Below are positions 22,392-31,393 of a stretch of 64,000 nt of DNA, one piece after another; within the stretch, counting starts at the first letter, position 1, and every line of letters starts with the position of its first letter. The position numbers were made by a program, and so were the translations under genes. Source of the stretch: Brachionus manjavacas. Taxonomy: Eukaryota; Rotifera; Eurotatoria; Ploima; Brachionidae. Where the stretch lies: NCBI GenBank assembly GCA_019054805.1, contig JAHQIY010000039.1, positions 124,001 through 188,000 of the forward strand, given 5' to 3'. Under the pieces are notes generated by a model. It saw only the letters and a list, made by a program, of their open reading frames with translations, was not told the origin of the DNA and did not search any database.

Positions 22392-24416
22392 CTAACTAAA
22401 ATCTAAAAAATTCGTATCAACAAATTTAAGTCTACAAGCAACACACTTTTTATCAAATTCCGTCCAGCACTCATCACAGTAATTAATCCGGCAAGATTTG
22501 CACCAAAAACCATCTCCAATATCATCATCACAAATCACGCATGCTTTTTCCACCAGATTTATCTTCTCCAATAGCCCAATTAAATAAGAAAAAAGTTTAA
22601 TTTTTCTAAGTGAATAAAATCTGTCTCCTGCAAGCGTTCCGTTCATGGCTGACTCATTTATCCTGTTTTTCTTGTCAAGCTTAAATTTAATTCGACTTTT
22701 TACGGCATCATTGTAAAGCCACAATACTCGCTCTTTTTCTTTCTTTGGGTAAAAGTACGCACATATAAATCTATTCATCCTTTTGAAATACATTTCAATC
22801 AAAATCAACACTAGCAGCAAAAAAATCTGCTTAACCATAGAATAAAAATTCTCACTACTTATTGAAGAAACATTAGGTGAACATTTAATCTTTTTCAATT
22901 TGTCTAATTCAGCATCCTCATTTTCCTGTTCGGTGTGATTGATTGAGGATCGCAAAAATCTGGCCGCAAAACCGTCTCCTTTGACGTCAACAATTTTTTT
23001 ATTCGACTTACTAGGCTCCCTAGGCACTGATTCAAAAATCATGTTTTCTTTCAGAATGGTCAAAAAATCAAACAGAACATAGTCAAATGTCAAAGAGCCT
23101 AGAATGAAAAGAAAAAATAATCCGTATAGGAATAGGTTTATTTTGACCATGGGCTTCTGGTAGGCCGATACACACAGCTTAAAAGGATAAAGCAAATATT
23201 CTTTTTCATGTTTTTTAAGAGGTAGCAAAGTGCCAAGGTTTCTGGCTCTACGTCTATTGTCCACATGCACAAAATATTTGGTAATGAAAAAATTGTCAAA
23301 AGAAATGTCATTTAAATACTTTTGGTTGTACCTGAACGAGTTGATGATTACAAGTGAGTAGCTAAAACACGCCAAAAGTTGGATTATCTTAACTAGATTG
23401 TTGATAAAACTAGAACATTTTTCCGCCTTATTTTTTAAATTGGCCAGATCAGACTTAACTTTGAATAAATTGTCTTTTGAAACTATGGAAGTGTTGGGTG
23501 CTTTGATGTCTACTTCTAAATTTGAGTCAAAATTTTTCATTTTTTGCTCCACATTGTCCAAGTCTTCCAGATCTGAGTCCAGATTTTGGTAGTCTTTTTT
23601 GCTGGTCTCGTCCTCACACACTTCTTTGGGAGATTTTCCCAATTCTGTATTTTGCATCTTGCAATGATCGGCCGCTTTCAGACTTGAGCAAATGTCAATC
23701 AAGAATTTTTTCTGGTCACAACCATTTTTAAATTCAGTAACTCCATTTTCACAATTGTCATTACCAGACTTGAAAATTTCCAAGCATTGATTTATCTTTT
23801 TTTCATGATAAAATTGCGAGTTGTTTTTTCTCAAAGGTGGCTGTGTTTGCTTCTCTTCGATCTTAAAATCATAATCCTGGTTTTTATCTAAAAAATTAGT
23901 TAATCTATGAGGATTATCATTAAGACTTAGCTCGGCCTTAATCTCACCCGATAGCTGGCTAATAGAGTCTTTTTTGCGCTTAATATCTGCAAATGCTATT
24001 TTGAATTTTTCAAAGAAATTTTTTTTGCGTTTTTGTCTTTTTTTGGATATTTGTTCAACTTGCTTGTATAAATTGTATTGGCATTTTACACTCCTATAAA
24101 CCTGGTCCGCGTTTTTGAATGTGTTGTCTACAGGTCCGTGGACAGTGTCTTTGACAAGACTTTGAGTTATGATTAATTTTCCTGAGCTGGACAAAAAATT
24201 AAACACAATTAGAGTCATTAGGCATCTTAGTTTGATTGCCATGGTCATGTTTATCGAGATCAGACACATAATTATGGAAAGTAGCATTGATTTTATGGAT
24301 GGTGCCACATTTTCCAATTGATATATGGAGAAATAAAAAATTATCAACGAATAAACACTACCAATGAGGTAAAATTTTAAAATTTGTAAAAAAGTTTGAT
24401 TTTTAAATTTTTCCAT
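22392..24416 (-). CDS. DCST1: DC-STAMP domain-containing protein 1-like with C-terminal RING
   Basis: An intronless 674-residue frame, close to the usual length of DCST1. Animal DCST1/DCST2 (Drosophila Sneaky, worm SPE-49) are sperm membrane proteins needed for gamete fusion steps; human DCST1 also has E3 ligase activity. Seen: N-terminal hydrophobic segments (residues about 12-95), the motif HGPVDNTFKNADQVYRSVKC that matches the family block before the first lumenal loop, a long charged Cys-containing loop (about 120-330), then KYFVHVDNRRRARNLGTLLP and PFKLCVSAYQ of the DC-STAMP domain, the FYPKKEKERVLWLYN motif, and a C4C4 finger at 626-660 (CVIC, CKSC, CDEC, CVAC). Absence of introns could reflect retroposition, though no poly(A) relic is evident. 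The 3' end abuts a tRNA gene. Confidence 0.85.
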   Translation of the reverse strand: MEKFKNQTFLQILKFYLIGSVYSLIIFYFSIYQLENVAPSIKSMLLSIIMCLISINMTMAIKLRCLMTLIVFNFLSSSGKLIITQSLVKDTVHGPVDNTFKNADQVYRSVKCQYNLYKQVEQISKKRQKRKKNFFEKFKIAFADIKRKKDSISQLSGEIKAELSLNDNPHRLTNFLDKNQDYDFKIEEKQTQPPLRKNNSQFYHEKKINQCLEIFKSGNDNCENGVTEFKNGCDQKKFLIDICSSLKAADHCKMQNTELGKSPKEVCEDETSKKDYQNLDSDLEDLDNVEQKMKNFDSNLEVDIKAPNTSIVSKDNLFKVKSDLANLKNKAEKCSSFINNLVKIIQLLACFSYSLVIINSFRYNQKYLNDISFDNFFITKYFVHVDNRRRARNLGTLLPLKKHEKEYLLYPFKLCVSAYQKPMVKINLFLYGLFFLFILGSLTFDYVLFDFLTILKENMIFESVPREPSKSNKKIVDVKGDGFAARFLRSSINHTEQENEDAELDKLKKIKCSPNVSSISSENFYSMVKQIFLLLVLILIEMYFKRMNRFICAYFYPKKEKERVLWLYNDAVKSRIKFKLDKKNRINESAMNGTLAGDRFYSLRKIKLFSYLIGLLEKINLVEKACVICDDDIGDGFWCKSCRINYCDECWTEFDKKCVACRLKFVDTNFLDFS

Positions 24417-24508
24417 AACAATAAGAATAAATTTTTTTTCAATTAAAAAAAAATTAGAAAATTTTTTAATAATTTATTGATTAATTTTTGGGATATAAAT
24501 TGTTTTTT

Positions 24509-25648
24509 CTAAATCATGGTGCTATTGCACAAAAAGCCTCGCTTCAAAAAGTTTCCCTTATGAAATATTTTCAAAAATCTGACCTCAGGATTGTAAAGAA
24601 TGGAAATAATGGGAATCATTGATTGAAAAAGAAGGAATAGAATACGAGCTATGGGTCTAAATTGCCACAACATTGCGTCCAGGTAATAGAATGCCGGATT
24701 GGTTGCCAAAACGATCATGAAATCGACCATTACCGAAAATAAATTGCTCATTACAATGGCTATGTTCATAAAAATGAACTGCTTGGCAAATCTTGATTGC
24801 TTAATATTCAGTTCTTTTCGGGCCTTGTTGGTGTTGGTGGCATTTAAGACAGAAGCAGCTGATGTGGCCGTAGTGAATACCGATGTAGCCATTGAAAAAT
24901 TATTTGGCGTAACCTTAGATGTATTCACAGGCTTATTGACTGATGTTGATTCTAAAATGTTCGCTTTTTCAAGGCTTTGTCTGGTAACTTTTAATTTGGA
25001 CACAATTTTTAAGTAAGCGATCAAATTTAGTGCAGTTGGAATAATATTGCTTATAATTACATTTAATATAAAACTGATAATTATTTCTCTGACACTGTGG
25101 GAATAGCCTGGCGAACAAAAATATACAGAATAAGTGGTATTTAAGGCATATTTTAAAACAAATGTAAGAATAATTGAAAAAATTACAGAAGCACCCATTG
25201 TCATGTAAATAAAGCTAAGACCGGAATTCATTTTTTTATACAAATTGATACTATGGACTGCAAATAGTCTATACATGGCTAGGAGAAGAATGGACAATGC
25301 TCTCAAATATCGTAGAATGCTCCACATTTGTTCACTAATGTAGCAAAATAGTAAGTTGAGCTGTAGACTGCCGAATGACGGACCCCCAGTACCAATGTAG
25401 AATGCATAGTGCAAGCAATATAAAAGACTGACGATAATTACAAAGTGCATGTAAAAGTAAGATCTGTTTCTGAATTTTTTGACTCTAAACATGAAATAGA
25501 TGTAAATAAAATGAATGAGAACTGCTAATACTCGGACTACATAGTCAATGTAGTTAATCACATATGCTGTGGTAAAGGCTGAATCGAAATTGAGTACAAA
25601 AGTAGTATTGAAGAAATCAAAGTCTGAATTTATTTTTGTGGTAAGCAT
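24509..25648 (-). CDS. Rhodopsin-like seven-transmembrane receptor, orphan
   Basis: An intronless frame of 379 residues with seven hydrophobic segments: roughly 33-56, 65-88, 108-130, 148-172, 190-215, 290-315 and 330-355. The N terminus contains sequons (NTT). At the end of helix 3 the sequence AMYRLFAVHS takes the place of the DRY motif, and helix 7 ends SILYNPEVR rather than NPxxY. A long third intracellular loop is rich in Ser, Thr and Asn. These features indicate a diverged class A GPCR of the lineage-specific kind common in small invertebrates; ligand cannot be inferred. It is 92 bp upstream of the DCST1-like gene on the same strand. An upstream 76-codon frame overlaps its start codon. 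Confidence 0.75.
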   Translation of the reverse strand: MLTTKINSDFDFFNTTFVLNFDSAFTTAYVINYIDYVVRVLAVLIHFIYIYFMFRVKKFRNRSYFYMHFVIIVSLLYCLHYAFYIGTGGPSFGSLQLNLLFCYISEQMWSILRYLRALSILLLAMYRLFAVHSINLYKKMNSGLSFIYMTMGASVIFSIILTFVLKYALNTTYSVYFCSPGYSHSVREIIISFILNVIISNIIPTALNLIAYLKIVSKLKVTRQSLEKANILESTSVNKPVNTSKVTPNNFSMATSVFTTATSAASVLNATNTNKARKELNIKQSRFAKQFIFMNIAIVMSNLFSVMVDFMIVLATNPAFYYLDAMLWQFRPIARILFLLFQSMIPIISILYNPEVRFLKIFHKGNFLKRGFLCNSTMI

Positions 25649-25878
25649 TAAATTAGGTGAAATCTAAAGTTTAAAGTGATATTGAAAAAATGTTTTTTTA
25701 TTTGGATAGAGAAAAATAAAATTGTATCCTTTAAAATTTGTGAGAAATTTATGAGGAAATTTTGATTAAAATTTTCATTTAGCTGTTTCAATGGATCGAC
25801 GTTGGTAGAATTGATTAATTTTTCCATTTTATGATTCAAAAACAGATAATTTTTTTGAAAAATACAACTCAAATGCAT
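25648..25878 (-). CDS. Upstream 76-codon frame overlapping the GPCR start (TAATG)
   Basis: A frame beginning ATG at 25878, with a second ATG at MEKLINSTNVD, ends in a TAA whose last A is the first base of the GPCR ATG (TAATG). The N-terminal part resembles the sequon-bearing N terminus of a receptor (NSTNVD). It may be a regulatory upstream ORF, an unused former receptor exon, or chance. No splice pair that fuses it in frame to the receptor is obvious. Confidence 0.25.
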   Translation of the reverse strand: MHLSCIFQKNYLFLNHKMEKLINSTNVDPLKQLNENFNQNFLINFSQILKDTILFFSIQIKKHFFNITLNFRFHLI

Positions 25879-26544
25879 CGAGTTAATAATGAGAACGAAA
25901 GCGTCATTCGAAATTTATTAATTGTTTCTTCTGTGTTTAAAATTAAATTGCAAAAAAACACAATTTAAAATTTTCTAGTCCAAATTTTGAAAATTAATAT
26001 TTTTGATTAATTTTTTTAATCAAAGAAATAATTTTTAGTTGTTTTTTGTTTTTGATTAAAAATTTGCTATTTTTTAAGGCATTATTTTTTAATAAGGCGT
26101 TAATGTTATTAAATAAAGATTTTTAACTCAACTCTAAATTTTTTTCTCGTTTTCCTCTATTAAATTAACTAAATTTTTCCTTATATTTTTGACTAAATTT
26201 TAATCTTAAATGAATACGATATATTTATTACAGTGCAGCTACGATAAAAGAATTTTACCATAATTTACTTTAATTTCCCTAATTTGACAAAAATTTACGA
26301 TCACTGTGTTTGGTTAGATTTAAAGAGTTGAATTGGAATTTTGAAAATATTGAAAAATTTTATATGAAAAATCAAGATTTGATTTATTCAACTCAATCAA
26401 AAAACTTAAGGTGAAAATCTAGACAGAAATGACTGAGCTCATTTATTCAAAATAAAAAAGAAAAACATATAAAAATTAATGTTAAAAAATGCAGGACAAA
26501 ATTTGATAAAAATTAATTTAGTGTTATTTTTAATTTTTCGTTTA
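25879..26544. other. AT-rich spacer
   Basis: Presumed promoter side of the GPCR. No gene or repeat is visible. Confidence 0.5.
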
Positions 26545-26835
26545 AAAAATGGCATGATACCTCGCCATTACAGCAGCTTCTATTTCTTTTTGGCAAGTCA
26601 ATTCTGTGTCAATATCGAGGTCAGTGCAAGCTGGTTCAGGATGTAAAGACTCTTTAGTTTCTGGTCTGTTTAGAACATTTCTAAAGTTTTCCCTTTCACT
26701 AGCTTATATACAACCTTCTTTGTCTTTCACTAACATTGTTCTTTTGAGTGAAGAGCCACATATCGAATTAGTGATCTTGTGTAGCATTAGAAGGTACCCT
26801 TTTAAGCTGGCTTGTTCAGCTTCGCTAGCACACTA
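26545..26835 (-). mobile_element. LINE fragment, region between endonuclease and RT
   Basis: Minus-strand translation contains REKFRNVLNRPETKESLHPE, CTDLDIDTELTCQKEIEAAV, the conserved linker that precedes the reverse transcriptase of many non-LTR ORF2 proteins. One in-frame stop interrupts it. It matches the pseudogene at 33687-34621 over the linker and is a fragment of the same family. Both ends are truncated. Confidence 0.7.
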
Positions 26836-27814
26836 GTTTCAACTCAACAGCATAAAAAATTAAATTCTTTATAGATTTTAAATTAAAAGATTTAAAAAAA
26901 TGAAATTAAATTTATTCTTTTTTAAATTAAAACAGGCCACTGAGGGTAATTTTGCTATTCATGTTAGTTAAAAATTTATAGAATGTGAATTATTAATTCG
27001 ATTTTAAAATTTAAAGCTCCGTCAGAATAAAAAAAAAATTAAAATTAAAATAAATTTTAATAAAATAAAAATGGTTAAAATATAGAAAAAAATTTAAAAA
27101 TAAATGTATTTAAATACCAAGTAAAAGGTAAAGCATGTTTGAATATTTTACGGCTTAGGAAAATAGAAGAAATTATAGGAAAACAATTATGTATAGAAAG
27201 TTCGATGCGTATTAATTGTAAGTCAACATTTTAATCGTTCACCAGTCTCAATAGAAATGAATAATTAATTCCAGGTTAAAACTACACATGGTTGATAAGT
27301 GTTCTCGAAAGAACCTTCTTTTTTTTGTCTTCTTTTAAATCCCTTTTTTTTGAAGTCAAAGTTGAAATTAAAATTTTTTTTTGTTCTAAATTTAGTTATT
27401 CTTATTCCAAAAAGGTCAGCTTGAGAGTGGATTTTTTCCAATCTTATTAACAAAATCAAGCAAATTTTTTTTAATTTTGTTAATTTTTTTTAATTTTTTT
27501 TAAATCAAATTGGAATAATTTGTTTTATTCGGAACCAAAGAATTGTTTTCAAATTATCTGGTTTGTTTAAAATCAAAATTTTCAACCATATCAAAAAAAA
27601 ATTTTTTAAAATAAAAAATTATGAAAATTAATAAAAGAAAAAACTTTGTCAAATTTTACTTATGGAAAAAATTAGGTCAATTTTAATTACCAAATCGGTT
27701 AATTGATGGTCATTTTTATATTTTATCTAGACGCCAATTTACATTTATCAGGTTGGCTTGAAATGAGTCGGAAAAAGTGAAAAATTTGCAAAAGGAAACA
27801 TAATTTGGTATATT
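26836..27814. other. AT-rich spacer
   Basis: No gene or defined repeat is visible. Confidence 0.5.
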
Positions 27815-28755
27815 AAAACTGTGTCACTGGCCAACACTTGTTTGTTTCCTATCTGCATATCTTTTCGAATCATTAGACTTTTTTTGATCTGTAGAAGCCA
27901 AAGTCAAGAAAATTTCAAGATCTATGTAGTGGTAACTTCGGTTATCCAAAATTTTAAAAATTGATCCCAAAAAACCTATTTAAAAGCTCCCTAATAATAG
28001 GTTTTTGGCACTTTTTCAAAGCTGTTTTTTTTCTTGTCCTTTTAACTTTTTGGACTTCTGTAAATTGTATCATGTAGAACTTTTTGCGCTCTTGAATTTG
28101 AGCTATTAATCATTATGGTAGCTAAAAAATTGACCATTCTGCAGTCACTTGAAAACAGTGTTACTGGTCAACACTTTTTTGTTTCCTATCTGCATATCTT
28201 TTCGAATCTTTGACCTTTTTTTGATCTGTAGAAGCCAAAGTCAAGAAAATTTCAAGATCTATCTAGTGGTAACTTCAGTTATCCAAAATTTTAAAAATTG
28301 ATCCCAAAAAACCTATTTAAAAACTCCCTAATAATCCGTCTTAAAAACCTCTTTACAAAATATATTAGAAAATGTGTAACATTTAAAAACAAACTTGTAC
28401 TTAATCTCATTGAGGACTATGTTGGTGCATTCGTTAACAGTTCAAGGACCTGTAAACAAAAAACGCCACTTTGCAGTATCTGGGATGAAAACAAGCTATG
28501 GATCAATGAAAGTGGTCTTTAAATTTTTCTTTATAACAAAAAAACTGTAATCACGCAGTGCATTTTTTTTTTAAATTCTTGTTATTGCTTTTTTTTTAAC
28601 TACTCTTAATTTACTTTCAATTCCAATGGCGGAAGGAGTTTTATTACTCAGAGCCATTTAAAAAAATTTAATAAACGTAAAAAAAAAAAATATGTTTTTG
28701 GCACTTTTTCGAGGTTGTTTTTTTCTTGTCTTTTTAGTTATAGGACTCTTGTTAA
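27815..28755. repeat. Tandem duplication (about 337 bp period), second copy interrupted
   Basis: Unit 1 begins near 27815 (ctgtgtcactggccaacac) and unit 2 near 28152 (cagtgttactggtcaacac). They are closely similar for about 180 bp, sharing tttcctatctgcatatcttt, gaagccaaagtcaagaaaat and gatcccaaaaaacctattta. After ctaataat, unit 1 continues with gtttttggcactttttc, whereas in unit 2 that continuation is found only at 28694, after a 355-bp insertion. Confidence 0.85.
28336..28690 (+). mobile_element. Poly(A)-ended insertion inside a tandem repeat unit
   Basis: The 355-bp segment interrupts the second copy of the tandem repeat at ctaataat; the first copy provides the uninterrupted sequence. It ends in a run of twelve or more A, so it arrived by target-primed reverse transcription in plus orientation. 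A frame through its first 180 bp reads RLKNLFTKYIRKCVTFKNKL and later TPLCSIWDENKLWINESGL before a stop, which may be the C terminus of a LINE protein or part of a retroposed mRNA. Confidence 0.65.
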
Positions 28756-29465
28756 AATTTTAAATATACTTTTATTCATCTTTTGTCTTATTTTTTCTCT
28801 TTGGAGAACTTGAATTCTATTTAATTATTTTGATTGTTTCATTTCTCAGAAGAAGTCAAATAAAAGTGATCAAATTTACTATATTCAAAATCATTACATA
28901 TTAAATTTCAATGTCTAATCAATTTACATCACTCTTTGTCATCAAATTGTTTTCGAAATCTCTTTAAATCAGGTTTGTATAAAGAACTGGAGAAAAAATA
29001 ATATTTTTATAGAATTTTTTTATTTTTTAAATTAAACAAAAAAATTCTCAGCAAAATACGTTGAATTTATCTTTTTTCATTTGAATTCTAAATAAATTTG
29101 CCAACAAAGTAATATATTTAATTTAAAGGTTAAAATTTTTATTCGATTCTAAAAAAATACAAAATAAAAAAATAAAATAAACTTGGCAATTAAAATAAAA
29201 AAAAACAACTAACAGGCCATTCTATACAATATACTTTTGTACCGGGTTTTGTCTAATATAAAGAGAGAAAGAGAAACAAAAAAAAGCAGCTGAAACAAAA
29301 TTTTAATTCTCGATCACAAATACAATAAAATAAAACAACACATTTATTTATACAATTTTGAATCACCGGAGGTTTCGAATACTTAAAACCCAAAAAAGGA
29401 AAAGAAAAAGAAAAAATCAATCATCACTAATTTACTTTTGTATATTTAATTTGTGAGCGCACTGT
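28756..29465. other. 3' side of the bZIP gene
   Basis: AT-rich sequence, probably including the 3' UTR of the minus-strand bZIP gene (several aataaa on the minus strand near 29040-29350). No other gene is visible. Confidence 0.45.
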
Positions 29466-30719
29466 TCAACTGTTATAAAGCAAGCATCTAAGCCTACTTG
29501 TTTCCTGTTTGAGTTGTGCTAGCTCCACTTTAAGCTGTAAGTTCTCTCGCTCCAAAAGGGCTGCTCTCAGCGCAATGTCATCCTCCTTGGCTCTTCTGGC
29601 ATCTCTGCTCCGCTTAGCTGCTTCGTTATTCTTGCGCCTTCGCTCCCTGTACGCCTCGTCCTTGTCGATTTCATCTGCTGACGACTGCCGGGAGCGCACA
29701 CTCTCCTTGCTCGAGCCGACCGGCTTAGTGGTCGAACCGGGAGAGTTAATTGGCGTTTCGGGCTTGCCCTCGGTGTGAGACGAGCTTGACGACGTGGGCT
29801 CGTCGTCGTTCACTTTCTTTTGCTCCTGGTGCTGGATGCGGTGGCGCTTCTTGGGCGGATAGTGCATGTATTCGTCATGGGCGCACTCGCTCCCATTCTG
29901 TGTCGAGTCCACCTGGTTCTCGGCTACTTTCTCCGAGTTGCTTGGCCTAGGATGCCCGGCCGCATCCTCGCTTGCCTCGCCATTCACCGCCTGCTTTTTG
30001 AGAGCTCGGTCTTGCGCTTGCTGAATGCGCTTTCGGTGCTGAACACAAAAATCATTCGCATTGAACGCCAACGAGGTAAAATCAAACGTGGTCAAGTCGT
30101 TCAGGTTAAGAGTGGTCAAGTCGCTTTGTCTTAGCTGAGTGGCCAGAGTAAGCAGCTTGGTGTCGAGGTGGCCGGCGGGCTGGTTGGCCAGCACGTTGAT
30201 CAGACTGAGCAGATGGTCGGCAGTGAGCACATTTTTGTTCAGAAGAGCTTCGGGTGAGCCGGAGCACGACGACGGAGTGGATGGAGAACTTGATGTGTTT
30301 ACTGTGAGTGGTATGAGCGGGCCTGTGATGCTGGCCTCGTCCAGGAAAGACGTGCACTGGCCGCCTATTGGAAGCGAGAGCGATTCTTTTGGGTATGCTT
30401 TGAAGGGCCGGGTGGGCTTGCCGTTTTTTCCGATGAAAAGCGGGTAGTTGAACGCTTGAGCATTTTTGGCTTCTTTGAGTGAGTGGACAAATGCGTTCAG
30501 CTTTGAGATGTTGGCCGCCGAGGACGGCTCGCTGCTCTCAATGGGCTCTGCGTGTGTGCCGCCGGTCGAGCTTTTTTCCTCGTCGACCAGCTTCTCGGCT
30601 GCCTTGACCAGCAGGCTGAGCTTGTCTTCGTTGAACACTGAATGGTCGGCTTTTATCTGGGGCGACACGCATGGTGTTGAATCAGCAGATGCTTTTGTGT
30701 TGGCGTCCACTTGCAGCAT
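29466..30719 (-). CDS. PAR-family bZIP transcription factor (HLF/TEF/PDP1/CES-2 type)
   Basis: An intronless 417-residue frame, much GC-richer than its surroundings. The basic region and leucine zipper occupy residues about 354-417 at the very C terminus: YRERRRKNNEAAKRSRDARR followed by AKEDDIALRAALLERENLQL. The NNxAAKRSRDARRxKEDxIAxRAxxLExEN pattern is that of PAR bZIP proteins and CES-2 rather than NFIL3 or C/EBP. These proteins bind RTTAYGTAAY D-box sites and act in circadian output, detoxification or cell-death control. The N-terminal 350 residues are Ser/Pro/Glu-rich and probably disordered, with a GKPTRPFKAYP block that could correspond to the conserved PAR-proximal region. Upstream non-coding DNA carries D-box-like sites, so autoregulation is plausible. 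Confidence 0.88.
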   Translation of the reverse strand: MLQVDANTKASADSTPCVSPQIKADHSVFNEDKLSLLVKAAEKLVDEEKSSTGGTHAEPIESSEPSSAANISKLNAFVHSLKEAKNAQAFNYPLFIGKNGKPTRPFKAYPKESLSLPIGGQCTSFLDEASITGPLIPLTVNTSSSPSTPSSCSGSPEALLNKNVLTADHLLSLINVLANQPAGHLDTKLLTLATQLRQSDLTTLNLNDLTTFDFTSLAFNANDFCVQHRKRIQQAQDRALKKQAVNGEASEDAAGHPRPSNSEKVAENQVDSTQNGSECAHDEYMHYPPKKRHRIQHQEQKKVNDDEPTSSSSSHTEGKPETPINSPGSTTKPVGSSKESVRSRQSSADEIDKDEAYRERRRKNNEAAKRSRDARRAKEDDIALRAALLERENLQLKVELAQLKQETSRLRCLLYNS

Positions 30720-31014
30720 TTAGCGATGTTCTATTACCGGTAGGGATTTGAAATTTTTTTTTACATAAAAAAAATTCAACAACAACAAAAAAAAAACATA
30801 AAAATTTAAAATCTAAAAAAATTTCCAAATGTCATCTCATTGAGAAAATAATTACGAAATTAAACAGGCCTTTGTTCAATGGCCCTGCTTTGAAGCTGTT
30901 GTTAGGTTAGATGGATACCAACAGAGATCATAAATAAGAGAAGATAAGAAAAAATCATGTATAGCAAAAAATCGATTTTTCTTGCTATCAACAACATTGT
31001 GCTCTCTCTTTTGT

Positions 31015-31055
31015 TCTTGTTGTTGTTGTTGCTGCTGTACTGTTGCTGTTGTAGT
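31015..31055. repeat. GTT/GCT trinucleotide-rich tract
   Basis: A run of GTT and GCT triplets lies about 300 bp upstream of the bZIP start codon; on the minus strand it reads as AAC/AGC repeats and is probably in the 5' UTR. Confidence 0.7.
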
Positions 31056-31367
31056 TTTCGATCCAAAACACTTTTAAACAGCAATAAAAATGTTTTATTT
31101 TTTTCTGTTGGAAAAATCATTTCATAATGTGCTCATTAAGCTATTATTATATAATTTGCAAAGCGAGATTTTATCATTTAGAAAAAAAAGAGGAAAATTT
31201 AAAAATACATTTGATTGCGCAATAAATTAAAAAAATCTACTCTGACGTAACAGCTAAGCTCTGTACACTAAAAGTCGGATAAAAATTTACATTGCTGCAG
31301 ACTTTTAGACAAACAGCTCCTTCCATTATTCTAGACGATTATATAACATTAGTGAATTATACCAAGG

Positions 31368-31393
31368 GTGTGTGTATGTGTGTGTGTGTATGA
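31368..31393. repeat. (GT)n-rich microsatellite
   Basis: Interrupted GT repeat gtgtgtgtatgtgtgtgtgt in the upstream region of the bZIP gene. Confidence 0.8.

Noticed and set aside
29509-30723. Several long open frames on the plus strand opposite the bZIP gene
   Set aside because: They are antisense shadows created by the GC-rich coding sequence; none has a family motif, and the minus-strand frame has the clear bZIP domain.
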